A DNA stretch of 64,000 bases from Cymbomonas tetramitiformis. Lineage: Eukaryota > Chlorophyta > Pyramimonadophyceae > Pyramimonadales > Pyramimonadaceae. The translations under genes and the position numbers were made by a program. Of the stretch, positions 10,322 to 21,350 are shown in pieces. The notes below the pieces were generated by a model. That model was given only the letters and a program-made list of their open reading frames with translations, did not search any database and was not told the DNA's origin. Numbering within the stretch: the stretch's first letter is position 1; each line of letters opens with the position of its first letter. The stretch is from contig LGRX02024682.1 in NCBI GenBank assembly GCA_001247695.2, positions 62,001 to 126,000 on the forward strand. Reading direction: 5' to 3'.

Positions 10322-10585
10322 TTATCATATTTATATTTATTCCACCGGAAACTCTCACCGAACCGGATAAATTCACCGGAAGCTCACCGGAAGCTCACCG
10401 GACCGGATAAATTCACCGGAAGCTCACCGGAAGCTCACCGGAAAATTGACACGTCATCCTAGGGTTTGGAGGATAGTAGAATGTTGTAGGGTTTGGGGAT
10501 TGGATTTTACCCCAACCCTAGGGCGCAGCCCTAGGGTTTTTGTGGTGGGGGAAAATTCTGTCCGTAAACGCTACATCATACTACT
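10322..10585 (-). repeat. Right terminal inverted repeat, family 2
   Basis: This is the inverse of the left repeat, including the hairpin, with a few more CCGGTGA-type units. The TTTATTCCACCGG junction marks its inner part. Confidence 0.85.
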
Positions 10586-10591
10586 GCGATT
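10586..10591. repeat. Target-site duplication GCGATT, right
   Basis: This is the second copy of the duplication at 8030-8035. Confidence 0.9.
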
Positions 10592-10818
10592 GCCTTTTGC
10601 TGCTCGGCGGGCGACAGCTCTCTCCAAGCCGCGTAGAGGTCGTGGGAGCTGGCGTTAGAGGGTTCGGGGACTTGCTGGTGACCGTCGTGTGAGAGGAGGT
10701 GCCACAATGCTATGCGCTGATGGCCCTCCTTGCGATCTTGAGGTTCGCGGGCAATGCGTATCCTCTCTGCCAGCTGGTTGGCGCGGTTCACGCGCTCCTT
10801 TGGCGATCGACTCCCAGA
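10592..10818 (-). pseudogene. Retrotransposon Gag-protease linker segment
   Basis: This piece of the minus-strand polyprotein lies between the hAT element and the family-2 element. Its frame (ANQLAERIRIAREP, then AAWRELSPAEQQKA) joins the upstream piece at the hAT duplication and the downstream piece at the GCGATT duplication without a shift. It has no recognisable domain by itself and is predicted to be helical and charged. Confidence 0.75.
10811..10818. repeat. hAT target-site duplication CTCCCAGA, left
   Basis: It is identical to 22608-22615 on the far side of the element. Confidence 0.92.
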
Positions 10819-10859
10819 TAAGGCAGGGTATTGGTTTGGCCGATTGTCCGATTAATCAA

Positions 10860-11110
10860 TTAATTACGATGATCACTATCGAATTTGTTTTGAAATGACG
10901 AGCCTTTTATCGAATTGGATTGGGTTTTCAAAGCGACCAATCGAATCGATTTGGGAATTCAAAACCCAGAATTGAATTTGGTTCGCAGTTCAAAGCGATA
11001 AATCGAATCGGGCGAATGCTCTTCAACCACGAATCGAATCGGGTTCAGATGTCAAAATCGGGGTCAACATCGGGTCAAAATCGGGGTCAAAATCGGGAAA
11101 ATACGATTAA
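10860..11110. repeat. hAT left subterminal repeats
   Basis: Units of about 27 bp combine ATCGAAT(T/C)GG with TTCAAA(A/G)C, in at least five degenerate copies. Similar units occur at 22330-22560. Subterminal repeats in hAT elements are commonly transposase-binding sites; that function is inferred here. Confidence 0.7.
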
Positions 11111-12522
11111 CATCTGAATTATCTGAATATGACTTATCGTAGGTGGTGCGTGGCGGCACGCACCAGTTGCGGAATGGGGGATCGATGGGCACAAGACAAG
11201 ACAGCACTTGAACAAACCGAAGCGTTGACAGACGTTGAAAATTGAGCGCTGATAATTTCGCTTCGACCAGTTGGCATGCTGTTTCCGTTGTTGTTGGGCA
11301 ACAGAGTTAGCCACGTCCCGGTCAGAAGAGATATTATTTTCAAACTTGTAGTGGAGTCTCCCGCCAAGGAGAACATCGTGAACCGCAAGACTCGCTCACG
11401 GGGGTATAAGAAGACTTCGTGTGCACAACTCTCAGGTCATTCTTCTCTCCCTTCTGCTGTCGAATCATGCCTTCTGGTGGTAGTCGCAACCGATTGATGT
11501 CCAGAGCAGCGAAGGCGAAGGCTGCTAACACCCCAACCTTGAAGCCTAGGGGTAGTGGGGATGTTAAGAGAACTCCTCGTTTTGCTCTTGAACATACTCA
11601 AATGGATGATGAGTATTTCCTAGTTGAAAAAATAATAGCGGAGCGTGTGACAAATAAAATCAAGGAGAAATACCCCGAGTTTTTTATCAAGTGGCTAGGT
11701 TACTCTGAAAAATTTAACACGTGGGAGCCTGTGTCTAATTTGGCTGGGCTGGAAAGCGATATTGCACAGTTCCGTAAAGATAAAGCTGCTGCACTCGATG
11801 CTGAACGAGAACGTAAGGAGACGGAGGATGAGAATAGGTCTCGGACCAGTGGCGAGGCAGCTGCGCAAGCTGCAGAGGATTGCACCGAGCTCGACCATGA
11901 TGCTGACATTTTTCGGCCTGCGAAACGTGGGCGCCGCACTGCCCCTTGCTGGAACTATTACAGCGAGAAGGTGGACAAAGACGGGCACGTCCTTGGCTTT
12001 CGGGTGCATTTTCACCCCAGACTCGCTCCGGTGTTTTTATCTGCGTAATTTGAATGCATGGATGTTCACCTGTCGTTTCCTTGTTAGCTCTCTTCCGTCT
12101 TTGGAACTTGATTTGTTGGTGTTGTGTGCAGTGTGATATTCCAGGATGCTCTGCCTTTTACGCCCACAGTGCTAACACCACTAACGTGTGGACGCACTTA
12201 AGCAAGGCCCACAAAGACGAATGCTGTGTTGCCATTCGAGCTGGCAACCACGACGATGAAGAGCATCCCGGCAGTGGAGATGTTTCGTGTAACGAAACAA
12301 TCCAAGTGGATATGAAGGCTTACGGTACGCAAACCGCAGGCTCCTTATCTTATTTCTCTTGATACACTTTCTTAGTTTTGTCCCGGAGATCTATCGGTTA
12401 TGGAGGGTTGGACGTGGACGCAAAGCGTTACCTTGATGTACAAAATCAACTGTCTGTTTGCTTTTAAGCCAATCCTATTGTTAGCTCCGGTTCCGAGCTT
12501 CAATGCGAGCGGAAAGGGTGTC

Positions 12523-12600
12523 TCCGCCACCTTAGCATCATTGGAGGGTACCCTCCGAAACCACGTGCTACTACGTCATATCTGAAGGTTTGAGATGAAA
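12523..12600. repeat. Single unit of the 88-bp intronic minisatellite
   Basis: One unit (CGCCACCTTAGCATCATTGG, then the GGAGGGTACCCTCC palindrome) lies in the second intron. It is followed by the GACGTGGACG and TTCATAGGAGGGCATTTCCG block that also follows the large array in intron 3. Confidence 0.75.
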
Positions 12601-12997
12601 AGTTCTTCATCTAAGACTAATGGGACGTGGACGCGACGTGGACGTTCATAGGAGGGCATTTCCGTCGTTTGTTTTGCAGGCTCCACGTTGAAGCTATCTC
12701 CAGCTAAGCGGGACGAAGTGCATTCGCTGCTTGCCCGATGGGTGTGCGACTCCACTAGGCCGCACACAATCACCGAGAAGGACTTCTATTTGCGCAAGGC
12801 TTTTCAATGTCTCAGCAATGAGTTGTACACGCCACCCACGTACAATACGCTGGAGAAGCACGTGTGTTCCCTTTCTATGGAGGCGGACTTCCACGTGGAA
12901 GCTCTTACCAAAGAGCTTGCGGAAGATAAGGTACACTCGGTTTGCCCTACTGGTTGCTGACCCTTGTTTTTGTCTTTTGTGCCGCTGTCACTTGACC

Positions 12998-13765
12998 TTA
13001 GCATCTTTGGAGGGTACCCTCCGAAACCATATGCTACTACGTCATATCTGAAGGTTTGAGATTAAAAGCTCTTCATCCGCCACCTTAGCATCATTGGAGG
13101 GTACCCTCCGAAACCATATGCTACTACGTCATATCTCGAAGGTTTGAGATTAAAGCTCTTCATCCGCCACCTTAGCATCATTGGAGGGTACCTCCGGAAA
13201 CTATGCTACTACGTCATATCTGGTTTGAGATTAAAAGCCTTTCATCCGCCACCTTAGCATCATTGAGTGGGTACCCTCTGAACCATGCTACCACGTCATA
13301 TCTGGTTTGAGATTAGTGATCTTCATCCGCCTTAGCATCATATTGAGGGTACCCCTCCGGAACCATATGCTACCACGTCATATCTCGGGTTTGAGATTAA
13401 AAAGCCTTCATCCGCCACCTTAGCATCATTGGAGGGTACCTCCGAAACCATATGCTACTACGTCATATCTCAAGGTTTGAGATTGAGCCTTTTCATCCGC
13501 CACCTTAGCATCATTGGAGGGTACCCTCCGAAACCATATGCCACTACGTCATATCCGGGTTTGAGATTAAAAGCTCTTCATCCGCCACCTTAGTATCATT
13601 GGAGGGTACCCTCCGAAACCATATGCTACCACGTCATATCTGAAGGTTTGAGATTAAAAGATCTTCATCCGCCACCTTAGCATCATTGGAGGGTACCCTC
13701 CGAAACCATATGCTACTACGTAATATCTGAAGGTTTGAGATTAAAAGCTCTTCATCTAAGACTGC
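12998..13765. repeat. 88-bp minisatellite array in hAT intron 3
   Basis: About nine tandem units of 80-90 bp each contain CCACCTTAGCATCATTGG, the palindrome GGAGGGTACCCTCC, TACGTCATATCT and GGTTTGAGATTAAA. The array fills most of the intron 12931-13854. The shared 3' flanking block with intron 2 suggests that one intron was copied from, or expanded relative to, the other. Confidence 0.85.
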
Positions 13766-15004
13766 TAAGACTAATGAGTCGTGGACGCGACGTGGACGTT
13801 CATAGGAGGGCATTTCCGTAATATTGGTCGTTGATACGTGAGTGCGTTTCGTAGGTCGAGCCTTCAGCGGCATACGACTTGTGGAGCGAGGGTGGCGTTG
13901 CACCGCTTGGAGGAATGTTGTACCTCATCGACCGCAGCTTCGTATACCACGAACTCCTTGGATCGGCACACCCATTCAGTGACGTTGCTCATACTGGAAC
14001 GAACATCGAGAAAGCTGTGAAGGAGGACCTTTCTAGCTTTGGAATCGGCAAGTATTCCGCAAGCGAGGACACCGTCACTTCCAGCTTGCACAAGGCAGTT
14101 CTGGATAACGGTTCAAATATGGTGGTGGGCCTGGAGAACTTCGAGAGTTCACGGTGTGTTGATCATACCGGCCAACGTAGCGTTCTCAAGTACTTTGAGG
14201 TGGAGGCCAATGCAGCTGTACGTACCAAGACGCGTTGGATATCTTCACATCACCGGCGGTCCGACCTTGGGCGTACCAAACTCTTCGAGTGTTGTGCCCA
14301 TTACAAGATCCCGCAACTGGTGCCGCCGCGCGACTCGCCAACGAGGTGGAACGGCACGTTGCTCCAGTGGCAGTGGTTTGCGGACACTCAGTTGGGCGTC
14401 CAAATGTATGACGTGAACCACTGCGAACTCAAGACTGTTCCTGCGGACGATGGGAGTACTTACAAGGAGCATGCCCTTGACCTGATCGACTGGAAGATCA
14501 TTCAGCAGTCGGTATGTTTTTTTTGCTCTATCTTCTATATGCTTTTGTTCAAGCTTGTAGGCACAATGTATGTTGTTGTTGGGGGTGATGACGAGTATCT
14601 CGTGTATTTCTCGTGCAGGTGCCCGTGTTGGAGCCAGTTGCAACCTATTCCGTGATCATGGAGGCGACTAAACACCCGACTGTTTCTTTGATCTTGCCGA
14701 TGACGGCTTGGTTAATTGTGAAGGAGCTCGACCCAGTGAACAACGTCTTCGTTGCTGGTAAGGAAGTTCAGCATGACCAGTTGGCTGTTTCAGTCCGCAA
14801 GGGAAGAGAATTGATGCATGCCGACTATGCTAAGAGATATTTTGAAGATCTTCCGGTGACCGAGCTGGAAGACTTGTGCGTCGCCACGTTACTGGATCCC
14901 CGGTTCAAGAATTTCGACTTCGAGGGGGTAACAAAATTCGACTCGGGATCCTTAACGCGCGAAAGGTACCTTCACTTCCAACTATTGTTTGCGATGTTTT
15001 GTAG

Positions 15005-15140
15005 GCACTGGCGCACGCAGCCTGTTGACTATGTCATTGCAATGCTCTGCGGGCGCCCCCCACTGGCGCACGCAGCCTGCTGATTGTGTCATTGCAATGC
15101 TTTGCGGGCGCCCTCCACTTGGCGCACGCAGCCTGCTGAC
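15005..15140. repeat. Short tandem repeat in hAT intron 5
   Basis: Three units of about 54 bp have GGCGCACGCAGCCTG and TCATTGCAATGC. They lie within the predicted intron 14966-15218. Confidence 0.7.
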
Positions 15141-15589
15141 CGGTGTATTGTTTATTGTTAATAGTTTGCTAGTAGATTGTTAATTGTTTGAGCGTGTGTT
15201 GTGGAGTGTGCTTGACAGAGCTTTGGCATGGCTGCGGAGTGCGTGGGAGTCGGACTGGAAAGTGGTTGTGGAGCAACCTGCGCCGAAGGTTGTGGAGCAA
15301 GCCTCCAATACTTCAGTTGGGGCCTTCATGCGGCGCAAGAATTTGGCAACTGCACCTGTGGTAGCGCAAGTAGCCACACGCAGAGAGATGAGCTAGACCA
15401 GTATTTATCTTTGCCTCAGGAGGACCAGTGTGACCCTGATTTTGACTTGCTTGTGTATTGGAAAAGGGTAGCGGCCTCGCTTCCCAATGTAGCGCGCATG
15501 TGTAGGCAGTTTCATGCTCCTCCTGCAACTACTGCAGGAGTTGAAAGAGTGTTTAGCAGGGCTGGAAGAATGCATGGAGACTTACAAAA

Positions 15590-15639
15590 CCCTACGGTCC
15601 TAGCAAATTGTAGTATGTGTACTAAAGGTGTCCTAAAGG
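15590..15639 (+). repeat. CACTA-like left terminal repeat
   Basis: It starts CCCTACGGTCCTAGC and continues AAATTGTAGTATGTGTACTA. The inverse is at 22167-22216. Confidence 0.88.
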
Positions 15640-16160
15640 CATAGTAAAGGACAGTTAGTACGTATGGGCGTTAGTATGCCGGTAGCATAGTATATTACAG
15701 GCATACTAACGCCATATTGGCCTGTTAAGATGCGCGTGCTACAGGCGTCCTAACGGCACTGCGCCTTAAGTATGCGTTGGCCCCAACTGGAGCAGGGGTG
15801 AGTGGTGGGGCACGTGTGGGTGTGCAGATCACTGAGATGGCGTTTTATGGTGACTAGAAGGCCAGGGGAAGTTTATTCCGCGGAGTATGGTGGGATTCGG
15901 GGAAAGTAGTACGCGGGCCGAGTTTCTCGGAAATGTAGGGACGTTAGGATGGCGTTAGCATGCCTCTAGGATGGCATTAGGAGGTTGGCGTTAGAACGTA
16001 GTTAGGATGCTCGTAGGCAAAGTTAATACGCTAATGGCACTCTAGCGGCACTGCGCCTTATAAAGTATGCGTTAGTTGTACTACTGCAGGGGTCGTTACC
16101 AAGGTCACAATTTGCAACTGCCTGCATGGCACGTGGCAAGCAAAAAATAAACTAGCAACG
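15640..16160. repeat. CACTA-like left subterminal repeats
   Basis: It holds dense degenerate copies of a motif near CCTAACGGCAT and its inverse GTTAGGATG/GTTAGTATG, with no gene. The motif also occurs inside the introns of the minus-strand gene (for example 16560-16625, 16995-17030 and 17600-17670). Confidence 0.75.
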
Positions 16161-16519
16161 ATTCATGTCTCATACATCGACCTCGTCGTCGTCCTATGTC
16201 CTTGATCCCTCGAAGAAGTCGGCCGTTGGGTCGAGAATGACCGCGGTCTCCATGCACGGATGTGGTACTACAATAACAACCTGCTGTTCTACTCTATTGG
16301 CTAATATGAATGGCTCCATGTTGTCAAAGGCCGCGCGGTCTACGTGCGGGTTGAAGGTATAGACCGTCTTGGTCAAGTTATCCGGGCCGAGAATGGAGTG
16401 ACGTCGACGGTACTCCTTGATCTGTTCGTCGGTCGGCTTAGCGAACCAATCGCATTTCAGTAAGATGTAGACCTTTCCTGCAATCTCCACCCGCAATATT
16501 CTCGTAATACGGCCGTGCC
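16161..16519 (-). CDS. CACTA-associated DUF4216-like exon
   Basis: The exon begins after a GATATGCAG acceptor. It encodes VYILLKCDWF followed by a region ending NMEPFILANRVEQQVVIVV, matching the pattern of DUF4216 (FKCDWFD, then DPFVLASQAEQVFY), a domain found at the C-terminus of plant and algal CACTA transposase proteins. The reading frame then runs towards an acidic end near 16194 (TADFFEGSRT). It is the last recognisable exon of the minus-strand gene; the exact end is uncertain. Confidence 0.6.
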
Positions 16520-16660
16520 TGCATATCACCAAGCCAACGATTGTGTAAACAGCTAAGTTAGTATGTCGTTAGGACATTATGCGCATCCTAATCGAGTCAT
16601 AACGACATCCTAAAGACATGTTAAAGGTAGAATAGTGCGTGCTCCTTTCTCACCTTGCCT

Positions 16661-16981
16661 CGGATTTTGGCTCACCGTGCTCGTCCACTTCCTCACTCGC
16701 GAAGAAAGTGCGAAAGTAGCTGTGTACGGTGCGCTTGTTCCGATCGGTCGTAGCCATGCGGTAATCAGCGTCGCCGATCTTGACGTGCGTGAAGTTATAG
16801 CAAACCGGTGTCGGCCCCGCCATGAGCAACATCTCGTACTTGGTGAACTGTCGGCCCAACCATTCCGTAGGATCCGCGTACGCTCCAAATGGGGGCTCGC
16901 GTATGTGCTCAGGTTTGCCCTCCTTTGCACACACCGCGTTCCGGTACTTCTTGTTTCGCAGTCGCATCTGTGCATTCCAAC
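16661..16981 (-). CDS. CACTA transposase-associated gene, middle exon
   Basis: The exon lies between a TGTGCATAG acceptor and a GCAAG/GTGAG donor. It encodes about 105 residues with WLGRQFTKYEMLLMAG and YNFTHVKIGDADYRMATTD. I do not recognise a domain, but its place between the DUF4218-like and DUF4216-like exons fits the linker of CACTA TnpD-type proteins. Confidence 0.55.
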
Positions 16982-17088
16982 TATGCACAGCGATACGATA
17001 CCGTTAGTACTTTAGGCGCGTCCTAAATATGCAACAACGGCGTCATAAGGGCATAAACAACCGCTCGGGGAATGGGGCCACAAATCAC

Positions 17089-17577
17089 CTGCGCGCGTCT
17101 TCCACATACTTCTCCCACTTCTCCACCAGCTCTCGATAAGCCGGCAATTCAGTCCGCATCCAAACCTTCAAGGCCTTAATGCCATCATCTCGCAAGACCA
17201 CACGTTTCCCCCTAGCCGATACCTCAACCGCAATTGCCCCGCGGCTCCCCATGGTCACGGCCGCCGGCATCCGGGTGGAGTGGTCTTCCGAAATGAAAGT
17301 GATTAACCCACGCACCAAATACAACACCTTCACCCGCTTGATGCAGTTCATTATGGCTGGAACGGGTAGGGAGTTGCTCCTCGCTAGGCTTTTGATGTGA
17401 CCGTTCAAGGACTCGAAGGCGTACATCCATACCTCCCGCATGGGACCATACTTCTCAAGTTGTTGGACGAAGTGAGAAAACATGTGAGTGTTAATCACAC
17501 ACCAAGCATACGCTGGCCCGGTCGCCTCCAACTCCTCGAAAAATGACTTGATTTCTTGTGCGAGTGGCTCCATATCC
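17089..17577 (-). CDS. CACTA-associated DUF4218-like exon
   Basis: The exon runs from a CGTGCAG-type acceptor to the GCGCAG/GTGATT donor. It encodes WCVINTHMFSHFVQQLEKYG and MREVWMYAFESLNGHIKSL, which match the DUF4218 signature (HxxxHLVEQ, GPVxxRWMYPFERxMKxLK) found next to Transposase_21 in CACTA elements. The zinc-binding or catalytic core that normally precedes it is not recognisable upstream. Confidence 0.75.
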
Positions 17578-17671
17578 TGCACGTACGCAGCAATTCGTTA
17601 GGGCCCGTATGATGTACGAAGCATGTTAACGGCATCATACCATCATACTAACTATATCCTAACCGTTTACC

Positions 17672-18015
17672 TTAGGACGCACTTGTGTCGTCGTGATCTC
17701 CCGCACGATCGTGGTCATTTTACCCACTAGCTTGGCCAATCGATTGGCGGGCTGCCCTTCATCTCGTGGCCAAGCGCAGACTGTCGACAAGATACTGTTT
17801 TGCACGAGCTTCAAGCCGTCGTGAGCCCGAATGTGCTTGGCGGCTTTCTTATCGGCGGTAGTTTGCAACAATCGTTTGTGGCCACGCCCCCATCTTTCCA
17901 CCGCCCTTATGCTCTTCAAGAAACTGCGCGCTGTCTCCAAGCTTCGCTTCTCGGTAGACCTTCTGTCAGGGCGAGGTGGAATCGCGAAAGGTCCGTGATT
18001 CATCTTGTACATCAA
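17672..18015 (-). CDS. CACTA-like gene, upstream exon of unknown domain
   Basis: The frame of about 115 residues starts near MMYKMNHGPFAIPPRPDRR and ends at a CCTAAG/GTAAAC donor at 17672. It is basic and helical with no recognised motif. In autonomous CACTA proteins this position would hold part of the Transposase_21 core, which I cannot see here. Confidence 0.45.
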
Positions 18016-18155
18016 TACCTCCTTACCTGCGTCACATTATTTGAACTGAGTATGCCGCTAGTACCCCTTCGTGACACCGATAACACGTGGTTAATACACT
18101 ATCGGCACGTTATGCACATCCTAACACGTGCATGTTTGCCTACCTTGAGCATTCT

Positions 18156-18839
18156 TCACCTTGGTTGTGGCATGCCACGTGGGATGGACACCGTCTCGGG
18201 GTGTGGCAAAAGCGTGGCGACAGAAGAGTCGCCGTCGTCCTCAATGGATTCCACGATGCTTACCACGTCAACGCGGTTCTCTATCAATGACGAGGGACGG
18301 GCGTCGTCATCGGTGGGGTCGGCCATCGGCTCGGGGCGTGGTGAAGGCGAGGCGGGCGGCGGGGAGTCGTGGACGTCTCGTATCAAGGAGGAAGGAGGGG
18401 TGGTGTCGTCATCGGTGGGGTCGGCCATCGGCTCGGGGCGCGGTGAAGGCGAGGCGGGCGGCGGGGAGTCGTCGACATCTCGTATCAATATCGAGAGAGG
18501 GGTGGTGTTATCGATGGAGGCTGCGACAATGAGCATGATTGCAGTGGCAATGGACATGAGACAATGTCGCACGCCACGTGTCCGTAATTTTATGGGAAAT
18601 ACGCGGTCGGCGTACATTACCTTGCCCGGTTCTTCTTCCAAAATGGACGGGATCGGCAACCATGACGGGTACCGTAGGGTCGTTAGCATGTCTTGGGCGC
18701 AACGATGAAAGTCGCGGGGAGTCATGCAAGTTGGTTCGTCCTTGCGATGGCCACAAGTGTAAATCTGAACCATGCCGACGTTTCTCGACTTACGCGCTTC
18801 CAATCTACAAGCGGTTACGTGACAAAGAGCACGCATCAT
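18156..18839 (-). CDS. CACTA-like internal ORF with Pro-rich duplicated segment
   Basis: The frame of 227 residues contains a near-perfect tandem duplication (DSPPPASPSPRPEPMADPTD twice, about 18320-18480) and one hydrophobic stretch near LMSIATAIMLIVAASI. The upstream part has a few cysteines and histidines. I do not recognise it. Its exact splice structure is unclear, and it may be an accessory or captured segment rather than transposase. Confidence 0.4.
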   Translation of the reverse strand: MMRALCHVTACRLEARKSRNVGMVQIYTCGHRKDEPTCMTPRDFHRCAQDMLTTLRYPSWLPIPSILEEEPGKVMYADRVFPIKLRTRGVRHCLMSIATAIMLIVAASIDNTTPLSILIRDVDDSPPPASPSPRPEPMADPTDDDTTPPSSLIRDVHDSPPPASPSPRPEPMADPTDDDARPSSLIENRVDVVSIVESIEDDGDSSVATLLPHPETVSIPRGMPQPR

Positions 18840-19031
18840 GTCTTCCGTTTGGCACCTGCCACGTTAGAGTGCAGTTAAGATGTCGCTAGTACGTCGATAC
18901 ATAGTCTTTACCATGCTAACGGCATCATATGTGTGCGACAGTCATGCGAAGGTCCAAATGGACGATTGTGATTCAAGAGTCCAACTGAAAGTTAGGGCAC
19001 TTTCAAAGGGTCCTTGAAAAAACGAAATCAC

Positions 19032-19463
19032 TCACCTTGCATCATTCACGCACGCCACAGTGGTTTCCGCCCATTGGCTAACTCGAAACTTCTTCGTGTG
19101 CTCCTCGAAATGTTGACCCAACCGGAAACCCTCCGGACAACCGACGGTATCGGCAGCAAGTGGTACCGCCGGAGTTGATGGTGCGGAGGTGGCAATATTC
19201 ACCGGACCACGCGGTGGTGCCAAGGGTACTGGGTGAGGTGCTGGGTGACACATGGCCATTCGGGCTAGTCGTGGCGCACGCGTTTTGGCCACCGGTCGTT
19301 CTTGTCGTTGGAGGGAAAGCCCACGGTGACCCGGGGCCGCACGGGGTGTACTTGCGGACGCCTGCACGAACTGGTCATCGGATGCATCGGGGGGAAGTTG
19401 GCGAGTCCATTGTTCACGTAGCGCGGAGAAATGCTCTCCGGGGCGAAGTGCTTTACGGGGCAT
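19032..19463 (-). CDS. CACTA-like 5' exon, proline-rich
   Basis: The frame starts MPRKALRPGEHFSALREQW and is proline- and alanine-rich in the middle, ending near ACVNDAR next to a possible donor (CAAG/GTGAGT at about 19036). It could be the first exon of the minus-strand gene; no domain is recognised. Confidence 0.4.
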   Translation of the reverse strand: MPRKALRPGEHFSALREQWTRQLPPDASDDQFVQASASTPRAAPGHRGLSLQRQERPVAKTRAPRLARMAMCHPAPHPVPLAPPRGPVNIATSAPSTPAVPLAADTVGCPEGFRLGQHFEEHTKKFRVSQWAETTVACVNDAR

Positions 19464-19499
19464 CGCAGGCCTGTGACCCCCCCCCCTCCCCCCGTAGGC

Positions 19500-20000
19500 C
19501 TGTTAAGACGCGGTTAGTACGTCATAAAGGAGTCCTAATGCCACACGTTAGGGTGTCATTAGGATACCGTTAGGATGGGCGAACTACAGGCATCCTAAAG
19601 GCCTCCTAAAGGTGTCCTAACCAGGGAATCTTTTGAGGAATATTCCTCTAGGCCCGTTAAGATGTGCACCCTAAAGCACGCCCTTAGGACACCTTTAACA
19701 TGTTGTCGCCGTTAGCATGTAGTTAGCACGCCTTTAGCATGCGTGGCGTTAGCATGTTAACGGCGTCTAGTCTCACCTAGTATGCCGCTAACGGCGTGGC
19801 GATAGCATGTTAACGGCGTCTAGTCTCACGTAGTGGGTACCGTAACGGCATACTAACAAAGACGCATGCAAACAAAAAAAAACAAAAAAACTGCAAGTCT
19901 GGCGTTAGGATACTAAATGACATCATAAGAGCATGCTACCGGCATAATATCCGCGTAATGTACATGGCATGCTAAAGGGGTACTAACGTCATATGACTTG
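19500..20000. repeat. CACTA-like subterminal repeats, inner right block
   Basis: This gene-free stretch is full of CCTAACGGCAT/GTTAGCATG-type motifs, including a duplicated GTTAACGGCGTCTAGTCTCA at about 19757 and 19813. Confidence 0.7.
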
Positions 20001-20640
20001 TATGACATAAGCTATAAGACCCAAAAATAGCGAAAAAAACAAAAAAACCAAAAATTTGGCGGGGAAATGGGCAAGTTGAAGGGAACACACCCCTCCAAGC
20101 AAAATGTTGGTTTTGTTTTTTTTGCCATAGATATGAAGCATTTTGTGCGCACGATTTTTTCAAAATGCGCAGGAGCAAAAAAATAAATATAAACAAAAGA
20201 AATAAAATGGAAAGTTCTCACCGCACCGCACCGCACCGCACCGCACCGCACCGCACCGTCGCGTCGCGTGTCCGAGACAGACCGACCTGCGCCGACCTGC
20301 GCTGGTCACTCGAGCGCGACAGCCGCGACGCGACAGGGACAGCGACAGCCGAACGACAGCGACATCGATTCACGATACTGATACTGATACTCATTGTCAT
20401 ACTATCCGATACTCATACTGTGACACAGGTGACACGCGACAGTCGACTGCGACTCGAGTGATGCGGGATGCCGCTGCCGATGCCGCGAGCCCGCGACGAC
20501 CAGTTCGAGTTGAAGATCAAGCGAAGGGGAAGGTGAACGTTGAAGTGGAATACACTCAACACTGTGTCCATCGAACTACAATAAAGAAACTTTAAGTATT
20601 CACAAGTCAAAGGCAGCGGTGAACGCAGAGTTATCGGGTA
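20001..20640. other. No supported gene; CCGCA microsatellite
   Basis: CCGCA is repeated seven or eight times at about 20219-20258. GACAGCGACA-type and GATACTCATACT-type simple repeats follow to about 20450. I see no gene. Confidence 0.6.
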
Positions 20641-20919
20641 GTGGGTGCTGTTTTATGTTTGTTCTTGGTATCATAAAAATACTGCACTACGCTACATATT
20701 CATAGTGAATGCGAGTGCTACTGTAATTTTTCTGCGCGCATGTCGGTGTGCTTAGCATCGAATTGAGGGGTGAACGAGAAGTAAGTTCTCGCTAGTCGTA
20801 TGAACTAGATGAAGTTGGTTAAATTCCAACTCACCCCACTTGGCCTTCTTATTTTCCTTTGCTACTCTTATATTTCATCTTATGATATTTTTGCGCTTTA
20901 CTATCCATTGGTTTTGAGT

Positions 20920-21350
20920 TGCGCGTTGTTTTTCAGATCGGCTGAAAATGAGCGAGTGGAAAGAACTAATTTTCAGCCCATGACCAACACCAAGACCTAA
21001 GGTGTGTGCGCTATCTTTCCTAGGTTGGTACATAAGAATTTGCGCGTTTGTGTTATGTGCTTGCTTTACTAAGCGTGGGTTTCTTTGTTGCGCTTTATTT
21101 TTCAGATCGGTTGAAAAGGAGCGAGTAGAGAAAGCAAATTTTCAGCCCATGACCAACGCCAAGACTTAAGGTAAAAGCTATACCCTTTCTAAGTTAGAAC
21201 CTAATTTGTTGTGCTTTTGTGTGAAGTTTCTCACTTGACTAAGTGTTGGTTTATTTTTCCACTTGCTTTTTCAGATCGAATGAGAATGGGCGAGTGGAAA
21301 ATCTCGGAAGGTTTTACTCCAAGACCAACGCCGAGATTTCTCGCTTGTTG
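20920..21350 (+). repeat. Three tandem exon-like units of about 165 bp
   Basis: Units at about 20935-21001, 21104-21169 and 21272-21340 each follow TTTTTCAG and begin ATCG(G/A), contain GAGCGAGT(G/A)GA and CCAACGCC(A/G)AGA, and the first two end at AAG/GT. The spacing contains TTCCTAGGTTGGTAC-like sequence. They look like tandemly duplicated small exons with splice sites, inside the CACTA-like element on the opposite strand to its known exons. Confidence 0.55.

Larger units (their letters stand above)
8036..10585. mobile_element. Polinton-like family 2 internal-deletion derivative
   Basis: The element is bounded by inverted terminal repeats of about 250 bp and by perfect 6-bp duplications GCGATT (8030-8035 and 10586-10591). 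Six-base duplications are the hallmark of Polinton/Maverick integrases. At 2.55 kb it is far too short to be autonomous. It keeps a small basic gene, a fused hydrolase remnant and the last part of the putative virion gene, with the middle removed. It carries no integrase, so it must have been mobilised in trans. It interrupts the retrotransposon protease gene. Confidence 0.9.
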
